From: Perca fluviatilis
Lineage: Eukaryota > Chordata > Actinopteri > Perciformes > Percidae
DNA: 64,000 nucleotides
NCBI RefSeq assembly: GCF_010015445.1
Contig: NC_053120.1
Location: 2,472,412 to 2,536,411, forward strand
Reading direction: 5' to 3'
A program made the position numbers and the translations under genes. Below the pieces are notes generated by a model. It was not told the origin of the DNA. It did not search any database and saw only the letters and a program-made list of their open reading frames with translations. Each line of letters opens with the position of its first letter. Within the stretch, counting starts at the first letter, position 1. This document shows, piece after piece, positions 34,853 to 47,700 of the stretch.

Positions 34853-35240
34853 ACACACAGACACCCACTTTAGAAACCATTTACATTTTTTCAAATGCTA
34901 TAAAATTGAAGAAAACATTCAAAATGTTTTGAAAGTATAGGGATCATTAATTGTAATTGTGAAGAGCGCTGTAGGGAACCATCCATGTAATTTTTGGGTC
35001 ATTTGGTTAAAAAGAAACCCATGATATAGACATTTTTATGTCAACAAGAGGGTTATATATTGAGAAATAAACAAAAAGAGTTTGAAGGAAAACTGGAAAA
35101 ATTATCATTATATAAATCAGATTTTACATGCAGTATTACGTTGAATACAATCCCTCTTCTGCAAATCCACACAGACATTAAAATTTGAAATCAAACAGCC
35201 GAGTTTATAACTTATATAACTTATATAGTTTATAACTTAC

Positions 35241-35311
35241 ATCTTGTGAATGTCCACAGCTTCTCTCTGCTCTGATGGTTCTCCCTTTCTGTGCTCTCAA
35301 CACTTTATTAA
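35241..35311 (-). promoter_or_regulatory. candidate lectin promoter and 5' UTR exon, copy 3
   Basis: TTAATAAAG at 35303-35311, GAGAACCATCAGAGCAGAG, and a GTAAGT donor at 35240 on minus. It lies 1.3 kb upstream of the L2 signal exon, the right place and orientation to be its first exon. Confidence 0.45.
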
Positions 35312-35460
35312 TCCTCTTCATACACTCTGGCTGTCATTTGAATATTAAAATATCAACGTGTCAGATCTGTATCATGGCCTGGAAACTTACCCCTGTTACC
35401 TTCATCTAAACATGTTTTTGGTATTCCTTATTTAGCGCCACACTGAAGATAAGAGGATCA

Positions 35461-36601
35461 CATTAAAGCCTAAATCCCACCAAAATGAATTGTTAGAAAA
35501 ATTGTGATTGACATCATTCTATTTTTTAATATTAAAACTGCATGCATAAGAATGCCATATTATAATGATTACATTCCCAAGAGATTACATGGGAGCCACT
35601 AATCTGTCCTTGTCTAGAGCAGGGAAAGGTCCGAATATAAGGAAGATGACATTGAATCTTTATTATGACTATAGACTTTGTATCACATTCCACGTTGTAT
35701 TACAAAAGCTGTTGTAGAGATCGTTTTGATAGTCATTATCTGTACTTTGTAGTAAGTGCTGTAACTGGCTCCTCGTCTTCGCAAGTAAAAATTAACATTG
35801 AGAGACTCTTCAGTGTTTCTGTCTATTCTTTGATAATGTAATTATCTTAACAAATTGGTCCTTCGAGCCGGATCCCAAACATCCTTCCCTACCTTCCAGG
35901 CTTTGGGTCCTGAAACACCGTGCACGGGGGAGTCATTTGGTATCATAACAGCAACCTAGGGTCTTTTTATGAATGAACCAGAGTCAAAGTTTAATTTAAA
36001 AGTATAATTAGGATGGAAACGCCACTGCTAAGATTGACCGTATTTTCGTTTTTTGGTCAAAATGGCCTTTTGAATGGGAGTGCTAGGGGCACTTCTATGA
36101 TCGCATCAAAATCACTATTTTTAAACCACTAAGAAGGCTCGACACAAAATTAAACTTTCCTTGAAGTTTCACCAGAGCTCTACACATAAACTCCAGCATT
36201 GAGAACATTGTGTGTGTACACATAGTTTACTAAAAGGAAAGGTTTTAACAACTCACTGTAGCAGTTGTTGTTTACGCTATCCGCCATCTTGTTAGTCAAA
36301 AAGTATCGATCTGTGAATGTGAATGAATGGACTCCATAGGAGGAAATGTCATTCTGATATGAGGCTCCTTTTACAACTACAATGTCAATATCGACAAAAC
36401 AACAAATTATCTGTACATTTATATGGAACTAAGCTCTAGGAGCTTTCCATCTTTACTCTCCTCCCTGTTTCGTTGCATTCAGAGATTGACTCTCTCGCTG
36501 TTCTGTGAGGAGGAAATAACGTAGAGACCCAGTTTCATGATATGATAACATGATTTTGGGTTAAAAGAAACACTTAGAGAAAAAAGAGGACCACTCTGTG
36601 G
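35461..36601. other. unassigned repeat-like DNA, possible LTR remnant
   Basis: Around 35858, TTAACA is followed by TTGGTCCTTCGAGCCGGAT, which looks like an LTR end followed by a tRNA primer-binding site. No paired LTR or retroviral-type gene is seen. 36000-36480 has no recognisable frame. Confidence 0.3.
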
Positions 36602-38365
36602 TTTATTTAGACTCAGAGAAAATTCTTTGGTTACATAAAACTCAAGAAACAATGTGATCATCAGAAACAGATTTTACAAAATATAACCATCAGATATTCA
36701 CCAGAACTTGACACTTTAAGAGGAAGAAAAAATAACAACAACTTTAGAAAATAACAAATGGTAATCATTCATGTTCCAGGATTACATCCTCAGTTTAATA
36801 TCTGCTGTCAGATCTCTCCCCGAGGTTTGTTTCCTACATTTCCCAGAATGCCATTCAATAATCCCAGAGGACACACAGTATGTCAACGTCACACCACTGC
36901 AAACAAAGTGAGTAATAAATATAAAACACATCCTTAACTTAAGTCAAAGTATTAATCCCACACTGTTAAAATGTAAAGTAAAAGATCTATATTACAACTT
37001 TCTTCCTGAAATATTATGATTTTCTTCTTAAATTATCTTTTTTACTTGAAATATTATGACTTTTTCCACCAAAATATTACGACTTTTTTACAAGAAATAT
37101 TAAAGAAAAATTCCCCCAAATATTAAAAATTTTTTACTTGAAATATTTACTTTGATATATAAGTTCCTACATTTCCCATAATGCCATTCAATAATCCCAG
37201 AGGACACACAGTATAGACCTCAACAGTCCCTCCCACAGCCGGTTCCAGAAGTAAGAAAACAATACAATTTCTCCATTTAAAATTGGAGTATAAGCCATAA
37301 AATCGTAACCGTTGACTTGAAACCAGCTAGGACATGATTACGCGATTGTATATGCTCATATAGACGCCAAAATTTCATGGGCCACCAATGGTTGTTTTGA
37401 GATAATTTTCTTATATTCGCAAAGTCTTGGATAAGTACTTCATTACCCACAATCCTGAACAATCCCGCAGTGATGCCTCTGATTGGTGGAACTCATGTCA
37501 TGTGACTGTTTGGTTAAACCATAAACCCCGCGAAAGTCCGTGAGAGTCTTTGCTGCTGTCCTGTGTAGGCTACTGTAACGTTACTGTCTACTGTACGATC
37601 TTTGTTTTGCATTTCTGCACGGTAGACTTTTGACTGCAATCATGACCTCCTTGGCTGCCATGACGGCTTTTTTCAAAATAAAATATGTACACGGACTTGT
37701 ACATTTTACTTTTTGGGATTTTCTGATAGTTTTTTCACTCAAAATGATATGTTGTATGCTTATGGGTCACAGCATAGCTGGTTAGCCTAAGGTATGGTCT
37801 AAAACTCTTTATATACAGATTTTTCCACACGTCAATGGGAGAAATAAATGGGAAACTTACTTCCGGAACCCAAGGTCTCTCGGAGGAGGGGCGGGACTGT
37901 TGAGGACTATGTCAACGTCACACCACTGCAAACAAAGTGAGTAAATTAATAAAACACATCCTTAACTAAAAGTAAAAGTATTAATCCCACACTATTAAAA
38001 TGTAAATTAAAAGATCTATATTACTACTTTCTTCCTGAAATATTATGACTTTTTTTATTGAAATATTATAACTTTTGTACTTAAAATATTACAGCTTTTT
38101 TCCCAAAATATTACGACTTTTTTTCATAAATATTCAAAAAAAGAATTTTCTGAAATATTTACTTTGAGATATAAATTCCTACATTTCCCAGAATGCCATT
38201 CAATAATCCCAGAGGACACACAGTATGTCAACGTCACACCACTGCAAACAAAGTGAGTAAATTAATAAAACACAACTTTTTCCCAAAATATTAACTTTGA
38301 GATCTAAGTAAAGTACCTCATCTCAACAGCATTATTACTGAAGTACAGTACTTGAGTAAATGTAC
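36602..38365 (-). other. lectin L3 3' UTR, with a MITE insertion
   Basis: The minus AATAAA is at 36602-36607. The region repeats the CATTTCCCAGAATGCCATTC block three times (about 36837, 37168 and 38184) and is interrupted by the element at 37215-37908. Confidence 0.5.
37215..37908. mobile_element. 694-bp MITE with AT target duplication
   Basis: The ends AGACCTCAACAGTCCC and GGGACTGTTGAGGACT are near-perfect complements, flanked by AT (37213-37214 and 37909-37910). The uninterrupted site CACAGTATGTCAACGTC is present at 38219, 36886 and 20098. A 2-bp AT duplication fits IS4EU/ISL2EU-type elements, but this is inference. Confidence 0.8.
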
Positions 38366-38727
38366 TTAGTTACATTCTGGTGGTTTGTTCTTGGAACAGA
38401 TGAAATTAAGCTTGTTGTCATCATCGATCAGTTTGACCCAAGTTCCATTTCGGTCCATGGCTCCAGACATGTTACAGTCGTCCCCAGACTGGGGGAGGGC
38501 CCAGTTCTTGTAGTGGACCGTCTCGTCACTGACCCAGAACCAGAAGTCCAGAGTGCAGGTGTAGCGCAGTCCCAGCCACACGTAGGGAGTGGAGGCCATC
38601 TTGGCTCTATCCTGGACCCAGCGCTGCTCGTCCAGGTTGGTGATTGAGACAAGGTCGCCATGGTGATGTCTGCAGTAGTATAACGCGTCCTCCCAGATCA
38701 TGATCTCCTTGATCAGGATCACTGAAT
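38366..38727 (-). CDS. lectin L3 CTLD exon, type C (terminal)
   Basis: An intact terminal exon. It reads DSVILIKEIMIWEDALYYC, HHHGDLVSITNLDEQRW, YVWLGLRYTC, FWFWVSDETVHYKNW, SGDDCNMSG, NGTWVKL, NFICSK and NKPPECN before the stop. The region equivalent to the EPN loop is ALPQSGDDC, so the canonical calcium/sugar triplet is missing here too. Its plus-strand relative at 566 is broken. Confidence 0.85.
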
Positions 38728-41700
38728 CTGTCAGGGGAGGAGAGTCAACCAGGGACAGAGCCAATCAGGGGCTGAGCCAATTAGTGTCCGAGTCAATTAG
38801 TGGCGGAGACCCAAATGTTTAGAGAAACTATTAAATCTTTATAAATCCACCTTCCCAACAAGTTAGCATGTGGAACTAAAGTGATTCCTTAGATCATCTG
38901 TTTTTAATGATTCTACTATCTTCTTCTTCTTCTTTCTAACTTTAAAATGGAGCTCGCTACAGCCTTTTAAAAGACAATAAAGTTGGCCTAAAAGATTCTG
39001 CAGTTGAAAGTAAAATCAGCAGAAAACTGTTCATTAAAATGTAATCGTTTTGTTTTTAGTGTTTTATATTCAATTCAACATCCAATTTGTTCAACAAAAG
39101 AAAGTAGGAAATGATTTCCTTTCATTTGTTTTAATTCTAACAAGCAGTTTGTTGTATTTTAGCAGAACTGAAAACACTATCTGCTCAAGACCACCTTGGC
39201 AGTGCCCAGGAGGTGAACTTGCACCTCTCCAGCTACCAGTCCACCACCATACTTTGGTCCATAGGGGGACTTGAACCAGCAACCCTGCAGTTCCCAACAC
39301 AACTCTCTTCTGACTGAGATACTGCCACCCGTTATATTAAACTAATAAATAAAGTAAATCCTTAAACAGATGTAGATGTACAGTACCGTTAGATAGACCT
39401 TCTGATAAACTCACCATTGTAGCAGAAGAAGGGTTTGGTTTTATTACAGTCATCGGAGCTCCAATTTCCATTTGACGTAGTCATAGCACATGTCTTGTTA
39501 GAATCTGGATCTTGTTTATCATCATCCCAGGATCTGAAAGGGAAACTGCTCCCATCTGACCAACTCCAGTCAGAGATTCTGAACAGGCCGATCCAGAAAG
39601 CTTCATTTTGGCGCTGTGTCTTGAAGTCTTCTAGCTGTTTGACTCCACTGATCAGATCAGTGTATTTTTCTTTGCAGAACCTCTGAGCATCTGTCCAGTT
39701 CATCTTCTGGTGACTGATATAAAATGTTTTGCCAGATTTCTTGTTTTCTGTGGAACACACAGACAAACTTATTTGTTTTTATTTAGTCTCATAAAATCCT
39801 ACATTATTCTTATTTCAATACAATAATGTTCAGAGTCTGTCCTACCCTGAGAAACTCCCCTAGCCTGGGTAAACCCTGACGGACTTCCGGCAAATTTGAG
39901 ATTTGCTCTGCAAGTCAGTCTGGTGAAGAGCCCATTCAAACCCATTTCCAATGTCCACAAAATTGAGGCATCAATCACAACCGTTGAGGCGGGCTTTAAG
40001 CGACGACGATAGCGTAGTGACGGCGTTTTGTTTACATTCAACATGACGGCTACCGAAGCCCAGCGTCACCCTGATCGTTGGTCTGATTGGTTGAAGGACT
40101 ATCCAATGCGCCCTGAGGCATTTGAGTGGCGTCTGTTGGTCCGTTGTGTTCATTTCCCCTTTGGAAATGAACTGTCTATGAACCTTTCCCAGACCCACTC
40201 TCAGTTACAGCTGAGAAGGGTCTGGTGTCAACCAGGCTAAAACTCCCCCAGAAGTGGTTTGTTCCAGCATCATTTTGACCTATATTCAGGTTTCTAGTGG
40301 CGGCGCCCTCTAGTGGCCGTAGTAGTTCTAACGGGAGCAAAGCAGGAAGTGAGGTGAGGAAGTATAAAAAGCACCAAATGTCCTGGTAGCAAAATTACGA
40401 ATCCTACTATGGTCCCGCCCTACGAAGCAGCTTGATTGGTTGGGGTTAGGCATTGACCTTGAGTGGTTAAGGTTAGGATAAGTGATGGGTCAGGGGATAG
40501 GACCTGAACTAATGGGATTACGTTACCTTGCGTGACCATGGACGTCTGGCCAACAGTAGGGATTGAAGTATTGGTCTTGGCGTGGCCATAGTAGGATTCG
40601 AAAATTCACTACGAGGACATTTGGCGCTATTATACTTCCTCAACTTACTTCCTGCTTTGCTCCCGTCAGAACTACTGGATGGGTCAAACTAACACAGGAC
40701 TTTGACCCAGGAGACCGGTGGTTCATGTCCCGTTGGAAAAGAAAAGGAAACGGAGAGTTTGTTTTAACTTTAGGGAACAAACGGAGCTACGTCACGTTCT
40801 GGGTCAGGTGGTCACCTTCAGGAAGTGAATCACGTCTTCACAACGCTTACGATGGGTTTAAAACTGTGACTGTTACCTTCTCTGGTTTAGATATGAGGAC
40901 GAAAAATTCTCCTGTGGGTCAGATTAGAGAGGGGGAGGGACAAAAGTCAGAACTACTACGACCACTAGAGGGCGCCGCCTCTACAAACATAAATGTAGGT
41001 CAAAATGATGCTGGAACAAACCACTTCTGGGGGAGTTTTTTAGGGGAAAACAGACTCTATGCGCCACATATTCTCACCGTCATAGCAGATAAATTCATAG
41101 CTGCTGGAACAAGAGACGTCATCCCATGTGTCATCCTTCATCCACACACAGTTCTCATGATTGTGTTGATTATCCGGCTGTCCTGGAGACCATTTACTCT
41201 TGTTGAACTCCACCCCTGGCAGAGACCAGCGCCAGTCTTGCTGCAGCCCAATCCAGGCTCCGGCTGGATACTGTGGATGGTTGTGGAGTCTCTCCATGTC
41301 TGCCTGGTTAGACACTGTGGCCAGGTCAGTGTAGTTCTTTCTGCAATACTCCTGGGCTGCTTTCCAGGTTTTCTGATCTCCAATGAAGTGGTAGTCATAC
41401 AGGTGACCCGCAATGGAGGAACGCTGACCTGATAACAGAGAAGAAACTGCAGCGATGGAGCTGATAGATAGATAAGTATCTGTTCATTAAAAGGTATCTG
41501 TCGTTCTATTTTTGTGCTGCCTTTTATGTTCAATTGAACATCCAATTTGTTCAACAAAAGGAAGTTGGAAATGATTTCTTTTGTTGTCTTCAGTTTGTTG
41601 TATTTTAGCAGAACTGAGAACAATTTATCTGTTTACTTATCGCGAGTTATATCATTATCAAGATATTCAACAACGATTAACCTCATACCGTAATTCTTAT

Positions 41701-44700
41701 AATAAACTAATAAATAAAGTAAATCCTTAAACAGATGTAGATGTACAGTACCGTTAGATAGACCTTCTGCTAAACTCACCATTGTAGCAGAAGAAGGGTT
41801 TGGTTTTATCACAGTCATCGGTGCTCCATTTTCCATTTGACTTAGTCATAGCACATGTCTTCTTAGGATCTTGATTTTGTTTATCATCATCCCAGGATCT
41901 GAAAGAGAAACTGCTCCCATCTGACCAACTCCAGTCAGAGTCTCTGAACAGGCCGATCCAGAAAGGTTTCTGGTTTTCATCATTCTGGCGCTGTGTCTTG
42001 AAGTCTTCTAGCTGGTTGACTCCACTGATCAGGTCAGTGTAATTTTCTTTGCAGAAGCTCTGAGCATCTTGCCAGGTCTTCTCAGAGTCACTGATATAAA
42101 ATGTTTTCCCGGATTTCTTCTGTACTGTGGAACACACAGACAAACTTTTTTGTTTTTATTTAGTCTCATAAAATCCTACATTATTCTTATTTCTAAACAA
42201 TAATGTGATATCAATTCAGACACTGTCCTCCCCTGAAAAACTCCCCCAGAAGTGGTTTGTTCCATACGGTGGCCAACACGGGCAAACCCACTGCAACTTA
42301 ATGAAACACACGCAAATAGACAAAACACAAGCAAATTAAGAAAAAATCTTCATTAATTTGACAACACATGCGCAGCATTTAGCAAACGCGCTGCAAATAC
42401 ACACAACACAACCAAATACACACAACACAACCAAATACACACAATACAACCAAATACACACAATACAACCAAATACACACAACACAGCCAAATACACACA
42501 ACACAACCAAATACACAAACGCGCTGCAAAAACAGAAACAATGCTAAAAAAAAGCACACAAACGCCTAAAACAAATGCAACAAAACCAGCTGCATCCAGA
42601 TTACAAAACAGAAGTTCTCCAGGCCTCTAGGGGGAGCGCTAAGTGGAACAGCTTGATTTATGATCCCACAGGGAGAGAGCGCTCTGTCTTTTACTACCAC
42701 GAGTTTACAGACACGTCTCTGCTGATTGGGTTAGAGCTGAAGATCTTTGCCCGAACCTGTCGGGTCCCGTCGGGTTCGGTCTTAATTTCTATTATTTTAC
42801 ACGGGCTCGGGCCGGGCTTGGGCTTGCACTTCGGGTTGCATGGTAAATGAGCGGTCAGCTGATGCGTTTCGATTAGCATGAAAATGGATCCTGAGGAGGT
42901 GAAACGGAGGCTGGTCTCTGCAGGACTTAATTAATTTCTTTGTTCCAACTTCCAAGTGGCCGATAGCCTCCGTTAGTCATGAATAAATGATGTTAAAACA
43001 TGTATAAATGACTCATTTTTTACAAAAGACAAAAGGAGCTGTGTGCGTGCGGCGCGGTCTCTTTTTTCTTTCCCTCCCTCTTCTGCCGAGTGGTGCGTGT
43101 GTTCGCGCTATTCTCCGACACTCTAATGACTGCTGATAGACGGCCTTCTGTACAGTCGGGCTGCAAACGGGTTCAGGCTTTTAAAAAGCTGTCAATCAAA
43201 ATGTACTTGTCGGGCTCGGGCCAAACTCTGTCGGGCTCGGGCCTTTTCGGGCCGTACTTTTAAGGCCCGATTACAGCTCTAGATTGGGTATCACCTTGGA
43301 CCTGAGCAGATAAACTAGAGACACGCCCACCAAACGAGAGAAAACATATCAAACACAGACTTAAAGGTCCCATGGCATGAAGATTTCACTTTATGAGGTT
43401 TTTTAACATTAATATGAGTTCCCCCAGCCTGCCTATGGTCCCCCAGTGGCTAGAAATGGTGATAGGTGTAAACCGAGCCCTGGGTATCCTGCTCTGCCTT
43501 TGAGAAAATGAAAGCTCAGATGGGCCAATCAGGAATATTCTCCTATGAGGTCATAAGGAGCAAGATTACCTCCCCCTTCTGCTTTGCCCGCCTATGAAAA
43601 TGAGAGACATCATGGCTTGTAAACACAGCCACCCTCCACCTTGCCCCCCCCTCTCTCCTCCTCAATAGCATTTAAAGCTACAGACACAGAAATGACACAT
43701 CCTAAGGAAAGCTCATTTTGGGACTGCCTCTAGTTGCTGTAATTCTGCACCAAGGCTGAATTTCGGGAAAGAGACTTCAGATACAGTATTAGGGGACCAC
43801 TAAGGCCTATATAAAAGAGACTTCAGATACAGTATTAGGGGACCACTAAGGCCTATATAAAAGAGACTTCAGATACAGTATTAGGGGACCACTAAGGTCT
43901 ATATAAAAGAGACTTCAGATACAGTATTAGGGGACCACTAAGGTCTATATAAAAGAGACTTCAGATACAGTATTAGGGGACCACTAAGGTCTATATAAAA
44001 GAGACTTCAGATACAGTATTAGGGGACCACTAAGGTCTATATAAAAGACACTTCAGATACAGTATTAAGGGACCACTAAGGCCTATATAAAAGAGACTTC
44101 AGATACAGTATTAGGGGACCACTAAGGTCTATATAAAAGCATCCAAAAAGCAGCATGTTATAGGATCTTTAATATTTACAGTGTGGGTACGTGACCTGTT
44201 ATGCTAAGGCTAAGAAAACAACAACACACACAAGCCTGTGCATGAAATAGACAACTTGGAATTACAACTCGGTGGAAATCGCTATGTTTGTGACTGCTGT
44301 GTTTTGATAATCACTGAAACCTGGCTTCACCTGGGGATACCCAATGCTAGCATGCAGCTAGCAGGTCGCACTCTGCTCCGCTGGGACAGGAGGGGGGGCT
44401 CTGTATGTACTGGTGTGATTATGGAACAATTATAGATAAACACTGTTCCCTTGTCCTCTAGTACATGTCTGTAAGATTCCGGACGTTTTTCTCCCGAGAG
44501 AGCTAACAGTAGTGATCGTCACTGCTGTGTGTGTTCCACCAAACATGGCGCTCTCTCTCCTGCTGAACACCATGCAAACAGCAGCGGGCCCACCCCGCAG
44601 TGTTCAGATAATCGCAGGAGACTTTAATGAGGCCAACTTGAAGCACAGACATTTTAATTGCATTTGGTGTCTGTTAAGAGGCACAAAGGCACAACTTCAG

Positions 44701-47700
44701 AACATGCCCCCACAACTGGCCATTAGCTGCAGCTACTCCAGTTTGCTGTTAGTTTTCTTTTTTTTCCTATCGACAGTACTCGGATATATATAGCGATCAA
44801 GATTCAGGTAAAAATTGGTCGGAATTCTCCTTTAACTCAGTAGTTTTGGTGTCTAAAGCTAACCAAACTGGGACCGCTTCATAACATTAACCACGTGTTT
44901 AAAACCGCGACCGTTACCTTCTCTGGTTTAGATATGAGGACGGAAAACTCTACTGTGGGTCAGATTGGGGGACAAAAGTCAGAACTACTACGGCCACTAG
45001 AGGGCGCTGCCACTACAAACAATATTTAGGATTATAGGTCAGAATGATGCTGGAACAAACCACTTCTGGGGGAGTTTTTTAGGGGAAAACAGACTATATG
45101 TCCCACATATTCTCACCGTCATAGCAGATAAAGTTATATTTTGTAGTACAAGAGTTGTCATCCCATGTGTCATTCTTCATCCTCACACAGTTCTCACGAT
45201 TGCCTAAATTATTCGGCTGTCGTGGGGACCATTTACTCTCGTTGAACTCCACCCCTGGCTGAGACCAGCGCCACACGGTGTTTGTTGTGTTTTCTTGCAG
45301 CCCAATCCAGGCTCCGGCTCGATACTGTTCAGTTGTGGAGTTAAGGAGTCTCTGCATGTCTGTCTGGTTAGAAACTGTGGCCAGGTCAGTGTAGTGCTTT
45401 ATGCAATACTCCTGGGCTCCATTCCAGGTCATATTCTTTTTAATGAAGTAGTAGTCACAAAGCTGACTCCCAATGGAGGAACACTGACCTGAAAACAGAG
45501 AAGAAACTGCAGTGATGGAGCTGATAGCTAGACAAGCATCTCTTCATTAAAAGGTTACTTTTGCCAACTTATGTTGTTAAAAACATTGCGTTCGCTAAAC
45601 CCACCAGACTCCATGTAAATAATAAGAAAAACCTACTTCATTCAAAGAGGACAGAAACAAAATAAAACTATCAAAAGCCGTCTTGGTTCATCTTTCCACT
45701 GTTCCAACAGTCAGCACTCTTGTTTGGTTGAAATAAACCCTTAATTCACCCATTTACATGTGGAGATATGCTGGCTCTATACAAGCTAAAAGTCCTGATT
45801 ATTTACATGGAGCCTGGTGGAGATATGCTGGCTCTATACACGTTAAAAGTCCTGATTATTTACATGGAGTCTGGTGGAGATATGCTGGCTCTGTACACGC
45901 TAAAAGTCCTGATTATTTACATGGAGTCTGGTGGAGATATGCTGGCTCTATACACACTAAAAGTCCTGATTATTTACATGGAGTCTGGTGGAGATATGCT
46001 GGCTCTTTACACGCTAAAAGTCCCGATTATTTACATGGAGTCTGGTGGAAATATGCTGGCTCTATACACGCTAAAAGTCCCGATTATTTACATGGAGTCT
46101 GGTGGAAATATGCTGTGCGCTACGCGCTAAAAGTTCCGATTATTTACATGGAGTCTGGTGGAAATATGCTGGCTCTATATACGCGCAAAAGTCCTGATTA
46201 TTTACATGGAGTCTGGTGGAAATATGTTTGCTGGCTCTATACACGCTAAAAAGTCCTGATTATTTACATGGAGTCTGGTGGAGATATGCTGGCTCTATAC
46301 ACGCTAAAAGTCCTGATTATTTACATGGAGTCTGGTGGAGAATATGCTGGCTCTTTACACGCTAAAAAGTCCTGATTATTTACATGGAGTCTGGTGGAAA
46401 TATGCTGGCTGCCCTACACGCTAAACGTCCTGATTATTTACATGGAGTCTGGTGGAGATATGCTGGCTCTATACACGCTAAAAGTCCCGGATTATTGTAC
46501 AATGGAGTCTGGTGGAGATATGCTGGCTCTTTACACGCTAAAAGTCCTGATTATTTACATGGAGTCTGGTGGAAATATGCTGGCTCTATACACGCTAAAA
46601 GTCCTGATTATTTACATGGAGTCTGGTGGAGATATGCTGGCTCTATACACGCTAAAAGTCCTGATTATTTACATGGAGTCTGGTGGAGTTTGGTGATGGT
46701 GATTTTGGGGCTGTTTCATTTTAAACTAAAAGGATCCTACTCTTTAACTAAAAGGTCTATCTCTTTTGATTTCTGAAGGAACATACTACTGGACTGCTAG
46801 ATTTTAAGCTAAGTACTTACTTTATTTGGGTTTTTGCTGCTTCTTCTACTTTTCTACTTTCTACTGCTGCTGTGTGTTTTCTGCTGGACTGGTTGTGTTA
46901 GGCCAAATTTATTGGTTCTTGTTAAAGTGAAACTAGTTAGTGTGAATTTTGGGAGTGGAGGTTAACGACTCTGTGGAACTGCCAGTCTGCCAATCGCAAG
47001 ACTGAGTTCATCTCTGGCTTTGCCAGCCTGCAATCCCTTGACTTCCTTGCTCTCACTGAAACCTGGATTACACCAACCAACACATCCACCCCTGCTCTCT
47101 CTTCTGTCTACTCTTTCACCCACACACCCAGACCCACTGGGAGAGGTGGGGGGACAGGCCTACTCATTAACCCCAAGTGGAGATTTTCTCTCTACCCACT
47201 GCCACAGTTCACTCCACTCTCTTTTGAACTTCATTCTGTCACCATAACTCATCCGGTACAACTAGTCATCAATGTTATCTATCACCCACCAGGTCCTCTG
47301 GGGGAGTTTTTGGAGGAGCTGGATGTCCTTCTTTCAAACATCCCTGAAACTGGTCCTCCACTGTTACTTCTGGGCGACTTCAACATTCAGACAGATAAGT
47401 CAGCTGCCTTTCTTCACCTTCTCTCTTCTTTTGCCCTTTTACTCTCTCCTTCACCACCCACTCACAAAGCTGGCAACCACCTAGATCTCATATTCACCAG
47501 AAACTGCTCTACATCCAACCTCACTGTTACCCCACTCCATACCTCAGACCACTTCATCATCTCTTACTCTCTCCCTCTCTCCCACTCTCCCGAGCTCACA
47601 ACCATATCTCAAGAGACACCATACGTGTCCCTCTTCTCTGGCGGCATGTACTCTATCTACCCTCCGTCCATCAGACTCTTTCTTACTCATGCCTCTTAAC

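Noticed and set aside
35461..35900. Endogenous retrovirus
   Set aside because: A possible primer-binding site follows a possible LTR end, but there is no second LTR and no gag, pol or env reading frame, so only a low-confidence remnant is noted.
39182..39331. tRNA gene
   Set aside because: A and B box-like motifs are present but no cloverleaf or anticodon stem is evident; it behaves as a SINE insertion.
40563..41432. 289-residue plus-strand frame
   Set aside because: It is antisense to the intact A' lectin exon and its intron; the sense frame carries the recognisable CTLD.
45758..46776. Proteins of 100-163 residues with 19-residue repeats
   Set aside because: The repeat period is 57 bp, so all frames without a stop in one unit stay open; two frames are open at once and neither has a domain or codon bias.
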